A stretch of 64,000 bases of DNA from Diprion similis (GCF_021155765.1 NC_060117.1:1714501-1778500); one strand, 5' to 3'. Counted from the stretch's first letter, positions 22,698-36,270 are shown. Notes: generated by a model not told the origin, from the letters alone. Made by a program: numbers and translations.

Positions 22698-23382
22698 GGG
22701 CATTCCAGTTATAAACGAGTGCCCATTAACTGGATATTTTTTTATTTGTTACTCTTCGACCAAAAAAGTTGCATGCATTTAAAAAAAAAAAATTGTTTTT
22801 TAACCTCTACCGTTTTAATACCTTTCGAAATAGAATTTTATTATTTTATTTTATTTGTTTTCGCCTTGAGCGTATCCTTCGATTTTTTTTTTCAAATAGA
22901 TTCACTAAAAACTGCATTAAAAACCATAACTTTTGATCGCTATCTCATCATGGGAAAATCATCATTTTTCGATTATTCTTTCTAATAGTATGAAACTGTA
23001 AGAAATGCTTTTTCATTCGTAAGAAATTATCAATTAATAAACAATAGCATAAACAACGTTGACTGTGAATTTACTACTTTTTTACAAATAAAAATACATT
23101 TTCTACAATTTCACACCAATCGAAAAAAATCTAAAAATGATTTTCCCACGATGAGATAACGATAAGATTTTGACGTTTTCAATGTAGTTTTTATTGAAAT
23201 TATTTGAAAGAAAAAAAAAAATCGGTGGATACGATCTGGGGGAAAAGAAAAAAAAAATTTTAATCAAATAAGATAAAATAAAAATTCTACTTTGAAAGGT
23301 GTTAAGACGAAAAAAATAATTAGAACGACGAAAAAGAAAATTTCGAAGTAATGGCCGCTCGGTTATATGGCTGGAATGCCCC
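22698..23382. mobile_element. 685-bp MITE-like element with GGGCATTCCAG termini
   Basis: The left end starts GGGCATTCCAG (22698) and the right end is its inverse CTGGAATGCCCC (to 23382). Lower similarity runs further inward (CGAGTGCCCATTAACT against CGAGCGGCCATTACTT). ATATA flanks both ends (22693-22697 and 23383-23387), a possible target-site duplication. No transposase frame. Superfamily not assigned. Confidence 0.7.
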
Positions 23383-23399
23383 ATATAGATTTTTTTCAC

Positions 23400-24830
23400 A
23401 CTTGTCTAACTCTAAAAGTTCCCTCAATGCGAGCCACCAATAGTTTACTTTTACGAGCGGACAGGTAAACACCGAATTGTATCGTAAGTACGACGCAGCT
23501 TCTCACCTTGTGAACTTGAAGCATCCTTCAGTCGCGTCTTAGCTCGCAAATCGTCAAACACGCGTCGCCGTGTGTTTCCTTTACCTCGAGTGTTTATTAC
23601 ATTAGGGAAAATTCATCTCTTCAAGCACACTACGTACGTTTAATAATAATCAATTCCGAACATTCTATCGAAACAAATCTAATCAAGGTGAAAGTTTGCT
23701 TTTTAATAAAACTAATTCTGACCTAACTAAGGACAACAACTTTATCAGTGAATCAGTTCGTGATAACAGAGTGAACGGAAAATGTATCCAAAACAAGTTT
23801 CAAAAAAAATTTTCACATCGAATACTACAGTAATACGTACTTTTTGGACGATTTTGACCCTTGACCCCCTCCCCCGCTCCTACAGGAGACAACGTAACAC
23901 CGAATACATACATTCGACGCGATGAATTTCGTCACATGCAAGCGAATCTCGAATTAGAAATTTATTTTTTCACGAGGAAACCTGAAATAAAAAAAAACGC
24001 AAGAAATTGCGTGACGTAATAAAAGCTCTGACCCCCCCCCCCCCCCCCCCCTCTCATTTATGGATGACCCTTATATACCGTTGATAGAAAACTATCGATA
24101 ACAACAATTTCACGCCTTTTTTTTTTTTGTTTTTTTAGTCAAATTTCGACATTCATTGACCCGAATTGTAAAGATCGATTGTTTATTTTTAAACAAAAAA
24201 GAACAAAGCAGAAAAAAAAAACTACAATAGTAATAAATTCATCAAAGACACACTAATATTGTATTCCAGTTCTATTAAAGATATGCGCGGTCGTAATCGA
24301 TCGTTAGGATAAATAACAAATTGAAAAGACCAACTGATCGAAAAAACGATTCTTTCAAAAGGTTGATCAATCGGGATTCATGATTATATTCGATCAACCG
24401 ATCAATCGGAAGAAGTCGGTTACTCGAACAAAAAAGATAAAAAAAAAAAAAAAAAAAACCAAAGTGAAAAAAAAAAAAAATCAACCAATATACAAATAAA
24501 TGAATAAATTATTGCAACGGTGTAAAATTTTTATCAGACAGTAGCACCAACGTTGCTACCTAAAACCTCTGAGTTACAGATTTTCTTAAACATTGTTACT
24601 CTTGCAATAAAATATCCAACGAGTTCAAATCGTCCGAATCGCGTGTATTTAAAATAGAGGAGGGGGGAGGTCGACCCCCTGTCATCAAGCCGGGCCGTCA
24701 GAGCTGAGATAAAAATCGATCCGAAAGAATGATTAAAATTGTTTTTTAATTACTTAAAGTTGACTCGCAGGGTGTGCTAGAAAAATTCGTCAGCACCCTG
24801 AGGCAGGATCACCACCCTCTAACGCAGAGT
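23400..24830. other. Intergenic, upstream of the GC-rich promoter island
   Basis: No exon recognised. It contains a 20-nt C run (24032-24051) and A/T homopolymers. GC content rises toward the right. Confidence 0.5.
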
Positions 24831-24839
24831 TTGCGATGC

Positions 24840-25100
24840 AGCGTAAAATTTTCGCCCCCGGCGTGTTGTTCTCCCTCCCCCCCTCCCTCGGGGTTGGCAC
24901 CCTTGGCGCCGCGTAGCGTCGCGACGCGAAGCGTCGGTGCCTCTTATCTGTCTCTCAGTGCGCCGTCCGCCGCCGGCCGAATAACTGCGCGTTCGGAATC
25001 GAGTCGGGCTGCGATTTGAGCGCCCTCAAACAATCGAAGCGCGAAATCCCGCGCGCGCCAATTTTGGTTGGATCGAGGAAAGATCGCAGCGATCTGTAAA
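24840..25100 (+). promoter_or_regulatory. GC/CpG-rich TATA-less promoter-like island
   Basis: Unlike its AT-rich surroundings, this stretch is dense in CpG (for example GGCGCCGCGTAGCGTCGCGA and CGTCCGCCGCCGGCCGA). A TCAGT initiator lies at 24955-24959. It sits about 700 nt upstream of the signal-peptide exon at 25658 and is the best candidate for that gene's transcription start. The intervening leader has upstream ATGs (for example 25158), so either they are uORFs or a 5'-UTR intron removes them. An AG acceptor-like site lies near 25627. Confidence 0.5.
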
Positions 25101-25657
25101 AAATCGGTGCAACAGATCGTGAGTTTGTCGGTTGTGTGTTTGTGCGTGTGCGAATGAATGTTGCAGAAAATCTACTGTCTCCGGAAATTAAGAAATTTTT
25201 TAAGTATCAGAGGGTCGATTAGTGCGCGTGTGTTATTAATAATTTTATACTCATATCGTTTCGTGAAAATTATTGTTTTTCTCAATAAAAAATACGAAAC
25301 AATTATTGCACGATTAATAAAAATTAAAGATATTTCTTGACGGAGAAGAATTGTAATGTTTTTTTAAATTTATTTTTCTTTTAAAAAAGTGAATAAACTA
25401 AAGAACTTTCAATTCCAATTCTATACGTAATAAATAAGTTTCAAATAAAATAGAAAGCACTTTTTGCTTCAGGGTGTATAAAACGAAGATTCGTGCTGTG
25501 AAAAAATAGTCAGGGGTGTAGTATTTTGTGAATGTGTGTCCGTGTGTGTTTAGTTCAGTTGTTTTTTTTTTTTTTGTTTTTTTGTTTTTTTGTTTAAACA
25601 AATAAATAAATAAATATTCCTATGATAGTTATATTCTGAAAATTCACGACTAAAATC

Positions 25658-25754
25658 ATGTGGTGGGTGATTATACTAATCCTTGGACTAACTGCCATCG
25701 ACGTGGTTGTATTTGCTGCTCGGGGCGTCGTGCAAAGTTCTTCTCAAAAACTTG
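25658..25754 (+). CDS. First coding exon (signal peptide) of an unidentified secreted or membrane protein
   Basis: The ATG at 25658 opens 32 codons plus one base. They encode a hydrophobic N-terminus (starts MWWVIILILGLTAIDVVVFA) followed by polar residues up to QSSSQKL, then a perfect donor G|GTAAGT. This is typical of a signal peptide with a phase-1 first intron, as in many cell-surface or secreted proteins. The next exon is not in the window as far as I can see, so the gene would have a first intron longer than 38 kb. The family cannot be named from 32 residues. Confidence 0.6.
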
Positions 25755-28740
25755 GTAAGTTTATTATTAATACACGTAATTAGATGTTTGCCGCATTGCA
25801 AGTGTGGTGATGGGGGTTGTTTGTTTCTTTTTCTTTTTCTTTCTTCTTGCCTTCATCCCGCAAATTACTGTTTACTTTTTTTTTTTTTTTTTTACATTTG
25901 CTTTAATTTACCGTTTATTTTTTTCGTCGTTGAAGCAAAGCTCATTCAAGCTTTTTTTGTTCCTGCGATTTTTCAAACCTTTTTTTCCTCCCTGTTTTAA
26001 TATCAATTGAATTCCGAATCTTTTACTTTTCAACCTCGTATAATTATTCTTATTAAAAAAGGAGGAAATTTTATTGAAACATAATACGAATTTAATAAAT
26101 TACAACATTTATTTATTTATTTATTTATTCACATATGCAATATGCAGGATGAGTGATAAACTGTCAAAGCGTAACATAACATGACTGGGAGAAAATCGCT
26201 ATTTTAAAAATCCGGTATTTCGGAATTTCGAGAATCTCGGAAATTCAGTTACAACTTATAATAATTAAGGCAAAGCGGTAATTCCTATTTTCAAAACTCA
26301 GTCACTTCGAAGGCATTAAAAAATTGCAAAATAGTGATCCTCCCCCTCCCCCAACCCCCCCCCCCCTGCATTAATGTTTCCAGCCTCATATTTTTTTTCT
26401 CTACACGCTTTGCGGCTTTAAAAATTTGTTTTGCCATCAAACTCGAGAAGTCGATACGAAATTTTTACTCCAAGCTGAAAGTTTTGCGAATCTTAAAATT
26501 CTTACTGCGATCAAATGTCGCGGAAATTTTACTCCGTTCGAGTAGAAAATTTTCGAACACCAAATTCACGACGAATTGTGACGGTTGACACGCGCGAAAT
26601 TGAATTTCGTCGATTCTGGAAGCTATATATATATATATATATATGTATAGTTTGCATTGTCAGCAAGTATTCGAGAATTTCGTTTTCGCATAGACGTTTC
26701 TTTTTTCTTACCGTTTGTGTTTTTTTTTCTATTTTTCATCGTGCATACGACACATTCGATAAATTGATATTCGTTTAATTTTTCGTGTATAAAAATCATG
26801 AAAAATCAACTTTTTAATTGCCTCATGACGTGTTGACTTATTTTCTTATTTAAACTATGAAATTCGTTATTTTACATGGAACTAGTGTTATACTGTACAC
26901 TTTGTAAAATATTTTACTTGCATCGAGAAAAAAATAAATTTTTTCCACGTTTTTTTTGAACACCTATGGTTGCGAGAATAAATTTTTCGCGATAATAAGA
27001 AACAGGGGAAATGAATTGAAAAATTTTCGAATACAAGATTGTTAGCTTCAATATAATATATTTGTCTACTTTTCGCTTATTTACTTTGTCGCAAAATTCA
27101 ATCTGAAACTTGGCGTCAACACTTCAGGAGACGCTAAGAAAACGTCAACTTTCCTTTCCGCGGTTTCTTCCCCAACCGCGATTAGCCAACTATTGAATGA
27201 AAAAAAGTGCAAACTTCTTCGTCCGTCTTTTCGTTCTTTCCTTTTACTTCGCCGAAGAAGGGACTCAAATTTCATTGTAACTTAGTTTTTTGCAAATATT
27301 TTCGTCTTTTGTCACTTTCTTCAGTTTCGCCTGCTATGAAGAGAGAAAGAAAAAAAGAAAAAAAAAAAAAAAAAAAACAAGCCGGAAGAACAGATTTTTC
27401 AATAATTAACGATTCGAATACCTACTCGAAAAAATCAGAAAATCGTCTGGAATATTCTGGAGATCTCAGGGAATTTTGAGCTCAAGCAAAGAGAATTTTT
27501 GTAAAAGTGATCGATAGAAAAAAAAAATAATTTTTTCAAATTTAAAATCAAATAATTGAAAAAAAAAAACAGAAAATTACCTGGAATATCCTGGAATTCT
27601 CAGGGAATTTTAGATCCTAACTTGAGTGGACATATTTAATCACGTATGTACATGAAGGGGTGGTTTGAGTTCAGCTGACAATGAGAGAAAAAAGTCTTAG
27701 GTAGACAAAAGATATGAAAAAGAAAGAGACAAACTGTTGAATAAATAACGATGCTTTAGTCCAATGGCACGAAACGGAAAATCCATGGATCTGTATATAT
27801 TTTACCGCGACAGTTAGCCGAGTTGAAGCTTTGCTGCAGTTTTTCTCCCTCACCCTCCGCTTCTCCTCTCTGTCAACCTTCGCGCTTTATTCACTCGCGA
27901 ATAATACATGTAACGATATTCTGAAATTCAATATGTGTTGGTACCACTGCGGGATACGCAGTAATTTCACATATATGCGTTTATATCTGATATACTATAC
28001 AATATACATATGTTGTGGATTCCCTCGTTTTTTTTTTCCTGCAATTTTTCCAACTTTCGAACAGTATCCGAAACTTTTTTCAAATCTTTTTTTTTTTTAT
28101 TCAACTGATTGATTATTTACAAATATTGACAGCTATTTTGAAAAAGATTCTTGATAGAAATTTCAAAAACTGTACTTTCTATTTCAAACATTTCAAAACC
28201 GGGGCTCATAATGTGCAGATTTTTTTTCTGTTCTTTTTAGCACTTGCGATTATTTTTTTTTTTTTTTTACACTTTTTTACATAGATCTTATGCAAAGTTT
28301 TCAGTTTTTTTTTTTTTTTTTAATCACCTTATCGATTCTGTTCTTACATGCCAGGTTTTTTTTCAGTCTTCTGACAAGAAGATAAAAAAAAGTGGTTGGA
28401 CAAGTAAGAGAAATAGAGAGGAAAATTTTAAAGACATATAAATATATGTTGATGTAAATGTCAACGATTTAATGATTATTATTACAAGCTGTAGTATCGT
28501 TGGACAGATTAATTTATATTTTCTTTTTATATTTGTTTGAACGGAATTTCGATTTCCGTGAAAGTAAAATTACGCAGCATTTTCTTTATCTTCTTACAGA
28601 AACTATCGTTCAGTCAGATATTAGTAAAATTAATCAGGGATCGAATCTTGTTAGTTAATTGTTCGAAATTTAGTAACACGCTTCAGATAATTCATGTCTG
28701 ATTAATCCAAACACGCATATTTTACGATATGTGTTATTCG
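25755..28740 (+). other. Putative giant first intron, segment 1
   Basis: T-rich and A-rich runs and a short TA repeat at about 26625-26643. No exon seen on either strand. Confidence 0.5.
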
Positions 28741-28762
28741 ATTAAGGGTTTAAGCCTCTTCT

Positions 28763-28765
<3 letters not shown>

Positions 28766-28794
<29 letters not shown>
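28766..28794. repeat. (TC)n microsatellite
   Basis: Alternating TC seen directly. Confidence 0.95.
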
Positions 28795-28799
<5 letters not shown>

Positions 28800-28992
28800 C
28801 TATGTACGCGTAAACGCGTGCGTATAAACATGAATCATCGCTCTTTCGGGGACTATCAATTTCGGCGTTAGCGTAAATTCGGAGTTGGGCCGGAATTAGC
28901 CCTCTTTTTCGAGGAGGGTTGACCACGAGAAGTAAACGCGTGCCTAGTAGGATAGCCATCTATACCTAACATTCGACTATATCGATTTATCA

Positions 28993-28993
28993 C

Positions 28994-29030
<37 letters not shown>
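28993..29030. repeat. (CTAT)n microsatellite
   Basis: About nine CTAT units seen directly. Confidence 0.95.
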
Positions 29031-29159
29031 TTCCCTTGACAGCCTACAGTTACTAAAATTTCAGGTACGAAGCTTATGTCTGGAAAAATTTTCACATATT
29101 TATAATAACAGGTGTACAACAATCTGAGAGAAAATTACGCAGATCCGTTATACGTTCGT

Positions 29160-29196
<37 letters not shown>

Positions 29197-29824
29197 CATC
29201 TCCTTCAGAAAAATTTGGATGGCAAAAAAAAAAAAAAAAAAAACACGGAACCATTATCGAAGACAAAAAAGATCAAAGAATAAAAAAAAGCCAGGCAAAG
29301 ATAAGACAGAAACGTTTTCCATGTTCCTGAAAGAAAGTAATAAAATATCGACATCGAGAGATTCGTAGATGAAATGAACAGAAATAGGCGAGGGAAGGAG
29401 GACTTGTCTATTCTCTCGATATGGATACACATTAAACGTATATCCAGTATATGTGCATACGTAAACCTGCCTGTATCTCTCTCTCTAGCCACTCTAACGC
29501 ATCGCATTAAACCCAACTCCCCTTCATAACATCAATAAAATATCAGCAATGGGAATCCGGAATTGATACTTACACCCCGTATACGAACCTGCAATGAATA
29601 TTTTATAAGTCCCTCACGCACACCTGTCCACCTTGTATACTATGCCTCATCTGTTTCATCGATGCAGCCATCATTCGTTTTTTGATAATAATAACAATAA
29701 CGACGACAATGATGATGATGATGATAATAGTCAGCGGTTTGTCTGTATTAACGATTGAAAAATTAACGTTGGAAGTATCAGCTCGAAGATATATACGATG
29801 GAAAAATGTTAACAAAACCCTTCG

Positions 29825-30115
29825 AGTCACAAGTTTCGGCCAGAACCATCGAATTTTGATAGGTTTTTTCGATTGAACATCCGCCATATTGGATTTAGAA
29901 ATGACGAAATTCTGACTTTAGATTCGTGATCAGCGATCCCAAAAACCCTCGAGTCACACAAGTTTCGGCCAGAACCATCGAATTTTGATAGGTTTTTTCG
30001 ATTTAACATCCGCCATATTGAATCCACTACCTTGGATTTATAAATTATCAAATTCCGACTTCAGATTCGTGATCAGCGAGCCGAAAAACCCCCGAGTAAA
30101 AAAATTCAGGCCAAA
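29825..30115. repeat. Tandem copies of the CCATATTGGA dispersed repeat
   Basis: CATCCGCCATATTG recurs at about 29878 and 30007, with GATTCGTGATCAGCGA and AAAAACC(C)(T/C)CGAGT words between, spacing about 129 bp. A third partial unit ends near 30112. It is the same family as at 10.1 kb; similarity between adjacent units here is high. Confidence 0.85.
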
Positions 30116-32680
30116 ATAATGAATTCGAAAAATGTGTGTCCGAAAGGGTGGTGTGTAGGGGGAGGTACGGCGGGCGGTAACGGGAAGTTATACAGATGCC
30201 AGTTATAGTAGCGGGGGTAGGCGCTGAAGCGCGTGTCCTCCAGCCAACTCTGTGAATTATGCAACGTATCACTGCTCGGTTGCTGGACAGAGTCTCCCGA
30301 ACCCATTCGCTTACCTACATCATCTGTTTCAATACAAGAGTTTACATACATACACATCGGCCATATTTATTCAGTGCGAATTCCATGCAAATTCAAAACT
30401 ATCGGATGGCAATTCACTGTTTCCATGTTGTGAGAGAGGAAAGTTCTTCGACTCGATTGTGTACATCTAATTTGGTTTTAATGTGCGGTTTTTCAAACGC
30501 TTTTTGAATGTTGATAGACAGATTGTTCTGGATTAACTATTTGGTCAATCACTTTCCGACTCTATTTTCTTTTTTTCTTTTACTCTTTGAAATTGGTTAG
30601 TTTAGATTCTTTAGCCCAAGTCTCGATGTTTTTTATTTACTTGATGGTCTTCATCTTCTCCATCTCCAGCACTTTCCACGTTCATTTTTAACACTGGTTA
30701 CCGACATCGTCAACCTTCCATCGTCATCTTCATCCCTCGTAGGTTCTCAAATACTCCCGCACATCTCAGTCCTCTTCCTCATGGCACACTTGACCTCCAA
30801 CGTTCCATTCTCCCACCTTCCCCGCCAAGATATCACCCCTTCTTCTTTTTTAATCATAGCAAAGCTACGTGCTCCGTGCCAGTAGTGAATTTGAATTGGT
30901 ATACATTGGTCTGTATAAAAAGGGGAAACTGCGCGATCGTGGAAGTAAGCAAAGACGTCTACTGCGATACCCACGCATGCGGTTGAGTATATTTGAAAGG
31001 GTGAACACAGTGGGAAAGGGGTTGGAGGGTGGAGAGACCCGCATACTTATTACCAACTTTGGTACCTACGCACATGATCTTGGTCTCTTTTAGAGCTGGA
31101 AAAAATGTATGAATGGTTCGTGAAGGGGGTATCGGGGCGATATAGAAGTCGACGATCCTCACCCTCGTCTCCCTTTTTTCTCACCCCTCCTCCCGGCACA
31201 GGGATGTAGGTATTTCCATTTTAATTGGCAGCCTCTGTTCTCTCCTCTTCCGGCACTCCGTCATATTCCTCCGCCTCTTCCTTCTTCCGGGCATCGCGCA
31301 AATCTGCGGACCACTCGAGCCGTGGTGCATCCCGGAGATTTTCACGGGGGTTTCGGGTCTAGGCATTCGTCGGGCGTAAGCTTGAGTAATTACTCATCGC
31401 CTCCCCGAACCGAGCCGGGGATTTAGGGGCGGCCGACACCTGCCGCTCCCTTTCATCCGTCAACGCGTTTTATTATACCGATCGCAAATCTAGGATCTGT
31501 TATTATCCTCCGAGGAGCTAAATTCGAGAGCGTGGCTCGGTCTGAGCCCAGAATTAACGCCGACGATTAATATGCAGATTTCATATATTTATTTGTTCCG
31601 AGAATTGGATAGAAGGGTGAGGTATGATGGCTGATCGAGGGGGGGGAGGGAAAATCTTGGATCGAGATGGAAATTCGTTGCCACGTATTTCTCCACCCAC
31701 CCCCACCCCCACCCCCTCTTGGAATTACTTTCATTTCTTATGCTCGCGTTTCATTCGCACCTTTATCGGTATATTTCAAAGAGTGTTTTTCAGCGGGGGA
31801 TGAAGTTAATTTATACTTCGCGGTTTGTTTATTTATTAGGGCTGCTGGGGTGAATAATTGTACTCTGGTTTTCCGGCTAACTCGGATAATTTCTCTTTCC
31901 TCTCTCTTTTTATCGTTCCGTTTAAGGTCTCGTATAACCGACGGGGATTCGTTGCTGCCAACTTCCCCTTCCATAGTGCAATCTTTTATTTTGCCCACTT
32001 TATTCTCCGGGCAATGTTCGCTGTTTCGTATAACCCTTGTGTTACACGAACTTTGGGGGTGACATTAGTGTCCCTGGTGACTTATGCCTGCGCAGGGTGA
32101 ATGGCCGGGAGAAATTTTTTCGTAGGGAAGTGCGATGACTAAGTTGTCAAGAGTTTTTTTTTTTTTTCGTTTGTTTTTCCCCCCCCAGGAGAATAGAAAT
32201 CTAACTTCTTTGTTTTTAAATTCGTTGCAAATGTAGATTTGAGCTCGTGAACGCGATCAATCGATGAAAGCGCAAACTCGATCCTTCGAACATCGATATT
32301 AGTGAGCAAATTGTACAAAATGGTCAGAGTCATCAGCAGTGGCGGTATTTGTATTTGTGGTACAATGGGCACACATGCGGTGTCACGTTCCATCAATTTT
32401 GACAAGCCTTTGTACAATCAAAGCTCGGAGCTGGACTGACAATGAATAAGCCCAAATCGAAAAGCAAGGTATTCTTGGACGATTTTCTTTTATACTTGTT
32501 GAGCTGACAGTCAGTCTTGATAAACGGTCCTTCTGCCACTATTATACTTCATTTGATATTCTATTTCTTTACACAAATTTAGTCCGAGAGTTTCTCGGTT
32601 ATACTATACTTTCAAAGCTTCATCGGTTTCAGTTCAGGTATCGAATTTCAAATCTTATTTTTAGCGAGCTTCGAATTACA
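30116..32680 (+). other. Putative intron, less AT-rich segment
   Basis: No exon recognised. The stretch about 31380-31600 is of mixed composition with few homopolymers and carries AT-core homeodomain-like words (AATTAACG, GATTAATATGC); it could be a conserved intronic enhancer, but there is no direct evidence. Confidence 0.4.
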
Positions 32681-32684
32681 TTTT

Positions 32685-33068
32685 TTCATGAATTCGAGCG
32701 TTCAGGACTTGATCGGGAAGCCTGGCTGGGTTCTGGCTGGAAGACCCGATCAGGCCCTCATCGGGAAGCTTGGAATTACGTTTTTCGACAAATTCGAGCG
32801 TTCAGGATTTGATCGGGAAGCCTGGCTGGGTTCTGGCTGGAAGACCCGATCAGGCCCTCATCGGGAAGCTTGGAATTACGTTTTTCGACAAATTCGAGCG
32901 TTCAGGATTTGATCGGGAAGCCTGGCTGGGTTCTGGCTGGAAGACCCGATCAGGCCCTGATTGGGAAGCTTGGAATTACGTTTTCCGACGAATTCGAGCG
33001 TTCAGGACTTGATCGGGAAGTCTGGCTGGGTCCTGGCTGGAAGACCCGACCAGGCCCTGATCGGGAAT
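32685..33068. repeat. 100-bp minisatellite, about 3.8 copies
   Basis: ATTCGAGCGTTCAGGA recurs at about 32691, 32791, 32891 and 32991, an exact 100-bp period. Each unit contains TTGATCGGGAAGCCTGGCTG and GAAGACCCGATCAGGCCCT. The first three units are nearly identical and the fourth is slightly diverged. Because 100 is not a multiple of three, the frame changes in each unit, so the open frames here are not a real repeat protein. Confidence 0.95.
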
Positions 33069-36000
33069 TCTGAACAAATCCTGAAGAATAAAATGAATCG
33101 ATCGTTTTCATCCTTGAAAAAAAATTCCCAACTTCTCGAAGTACTGGGCACATTTTTTTCTCTACACTTCTCTTCGCCTATTTAAGAAGGAAATCTAATT
33201 TTTGCCCAATTAAATAAGGGCGGTCATTTTTTCGAGGCACGAGTAACAAATTCGGGATGAAATTGAGAGTTGGAACGAACTTGAGATAAGAAAAGCTTAA
33301 CTTACCCTTATCGCCGAAGCAATTAAGGTCTTTATACTGTTTTTCTTGACCCCGTTCATCGCCTCTTTACTCGCCCCGGTAACTTCCGGTCTGTTTTTCA
33401 CCTTCGTTTTTTCCCGATTTCCCAAGTAAGCTGTGAGGGTCTCCAATATCAACAGGGGAACGAACGTCGGCTGTCACACAACGGCTAATAAAGTTACCCA
33501 CAAGTAGGGAAAGACATCACAGCCGGCGATGTACGTGGCCGAAATTCTTAACTCGGATATTGGACGCCGTTTCTCTGTCTGAAAGACCTTCCGGTTTTCC
33601 GTAGAACGACGAAAGGTCGTAAAACGATAAGTAAAGGCTCGTTAAAATGGCGCCCTTGTCGTCATCCCGATACTCTCCTCCCCCCCCCTCTCGCACTCTT
33701 CACGCTCCTTTTGCCAAACGACTCACTTCGTACAAATGAAAACTGCAAATCTTCCGAGCGTATTATTATAAAAAAATCGTCATTTTTATCTTCCTTTTTC
33801 ATTTCATCGTTTTTTTTTTCATCAAACCTAAATCACTAGGCTAAAGTTACGTTGTGACAAAAATTACGACATTTTTTTACCTCTGGAGTAAGTAACAAGA
33901 AGTTTAATTGAGAAAATCTGAGTTTCTGCATGATTTCATAAATTTCATGTTATCCTATAAAGTTGCAAATTAAATAGTAGATATTTCCAAAGATGCATTG
34001 TCACAATAACGTTACAAAATTTCAGCTTGATCTTAAATCTCGGTTCATCTTCGACTTTTAGTGGTGAAGAGAAAAACAAAAAAAAAAAAAAATTCAAATA
34101 AAATATATGAAAAAAGGAAAGATCCGAGTTATAGGGAAATTTTTCAAAATCGAGCTCAATCCGTTCTTCCGCAACTCGTATAAGAGCATTTAGATCCAAT
34201 CTTTCGTCACGATCTTGGAGCTTTCAACAGTTTTTCAGTACCATTGTGCGATTCTGACTTATCTTCGAAGTTTTTCACGTACGGATTAAAACTCGATCGT
34301 GAATTTCAGATTCTTTCGAAGTTACTTATTTGTACTGTACTTCAGGCACGTCCTCGATAAAATTTACAAATCAACTTTGCGGGTTGAATAAGTCTTTGAT
34401 GAACAAGCAGTCAAAGGAGTTGAGTGAAACGGGATAAAAAATAAAGAAGAAAACGAAAAGAAAAGCCTCATGAAACGTACGGGAATTGTCGAAAAAAATT
34501 GAAAAAAAAAATCCATTTCGCAAATCTCGCAGTTTGAATTACACGTATATACATACAGTCATACATACATTAAATATTATTCACATACGCACACACATAT
34601 ATATATATATATATAAGATACGCAGCTGATTCTAAAAGCAATATTGGATACGGACTTGGTCAGAGTTCTGAAAAGTGTAATATAAGGAGAAGAGCTATTC
34701 AGTTTCGTCTTCTTTTCCTACTCTGGTCCCCTCCATGAGCCGTATTCAAGCTCTGTTTCTGTTTTTTTTTCTTTTCTTTTTTTTTCCTTTTTTTTTACGC
34801 TTCTTTCCTTCTTCCTTCCACTCTCGTTATATTTCCGATAATCCGGCAAGCCCGTCTGTGCTGCTGCTGCTGCTGCTGCTTCTCATGCATACCGACACCA
34901 CATCGTCTCTCAAAAAAAGACGCGATGACGCGAGGCGGAGGGGTGGATGAGGGATGTTTTTACTACCAACGATGAAGAGTTTCCGCCCTTGATTGACGCG
35001 CCTTTCAGTTCGAGTTCCAGTTCGGTCTGTTGTGTCGGGTGAATGAACGGTTGGATGGATGGATAGACGGATGGATGGATGGATGGATGGATGGATGGAT
35101 GGATGGATGGATCTCGCAACGGGGCATGGAGATCAGGATTAGGATCAGGATCAGAGACGTAGGTGAACCTGAAGACTCTTTCCACATCCTCCCAAATCAT
35201 ACTCCACTGTGCTTTTCGATTCCTCTTCAAACTTATTATTATTATTCTTATTTTCTACCATCAATATCGATAGTTATATAATCATAAAAACGATAAACAA
35301 GAAAAAAAAAAAAAAAAAACAAATAAACAATAACCAGCACTGAACGATAACACCAGATTTTCTCACAGGACGTTTGATTTTTTGAAGCCTGGGATAGAAA
35401 ATGTGCTCGGGATAAGAATAAGAGGTGGTTGTTTAAAAATTTTGGGAATCCGCGAATGGGTTTTTTATCTTTTCTCTTTCCTCTCCTTTTCCTTTTAGGT
35501 ATACAAGCCAACCTTACATGCATGCTTTATCGCTCGGCGGTTTCAACCTTCAATCGAGCGAAGGATTTCATGGATCGGAAAACAGAGATGACAATCGGTG
35601 ATAAATTCGAAAGTTTTTCCTGCCTTACATCCTGAACCTATAAGAAAAAAATTCACCGCCGCGAGTCCTCTGTAATCGAACTTTTCGACCGTGTAGGATC
35701 CCACGCCTTCCACTTTATCGCTGGTTTATCTTCTCCTGTTCGCGAAATTCTGCTGAAAGCAAGGTAGAAAAGGAAATAAAAGGAAGACAGACAAGAAAAA
35801 AAAAAGAGACGAATGAAAAAATACTCCGCAACGAGCCTCTCTCTTTCTCTCTCTCCCTGTGTTTGTTGGAAAATAATTTCTTGCCTTTAAATTTTCGCGT
35901 ACACTTGGTCCTACTTTGCCTCGTTCTCCCTTCTTTTTCCTCTCCTTTATCGCGGAAGGAATAAAAACAGCTGCCGCGATAAAAATTGCTGTCCATCACA

Positions 36001-36223
36001 TCCTGCAACGCGCAACGTAAACGCAATGGGCAATATTTTCTTCTTTCGCCTTCACGCGCAAGGCGCTTTGAATAGAAGAAATATACATTCGCAATCTTGA
36101 CGATCCGAGTTTGTTGCGGAATGTCTTTTTCTTTCCTTTTTTTCTGAAAGCCTTCTTTCACCGGTTTCCTCTTCTTTCATTCCCTGCGTCTGTTTAATTC
36201 ATTTCTTTCACAAGGTGTTCGGC

Positions 36224-36224
<1 letters not shown>
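33069..36224 (+). other. Putative intron, segment with simple repeats
   Basis: No exon recognised. It includes a (CTG)n tract at about 34859-34882 and a (GGAT)n tract at 35052-35112. Confidence 0.5.
35052..35112. repeat. (GGAT)n microsatellite
   Basis: About 14 GGAT units with one interruption (AGAC), seen directly. Poly-Trp/Met/Asp and Ile-His-Pro-Ser frames here are artefacts. Confidence 0.95.

Positions 36225-36270
<46 letters not shown>
36225..36270. repeat. 46-nt T homopolymer
   Basis: The longest homopolymer in the window, seen directly; its length may be uncertain because of sequencing error. Confidence 0.9.

Noticed and set aside
32688..33073. Gly/Pro-rich repeat protein frames
   Set aside because: The 100-bp period shifts the frame in each unit; different units are read in different frames, so this is a minisatellite.
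35005..35230. Repeats of Ile-His-Pro-Ser or Trp-Met-Asp-Gly
   Set aside because: Translation of the (GGAT)n microsatellite, not a protein.
35429..35635. Exon-like frame after a pyrimidine tract (TTCCTTTTAG|GTATAC)
   Set aside because: The acceptor is plausible but the peptide has no recognisable features, ends in a stop soon after, and has no partner exon.
35715..36161. 148-codon minus-strand open frame
   Set aside because: Low-complexity Lys/Arg/Glu and Phe-rich translation of A/G- and T-rich DNA, without splice or domain support.
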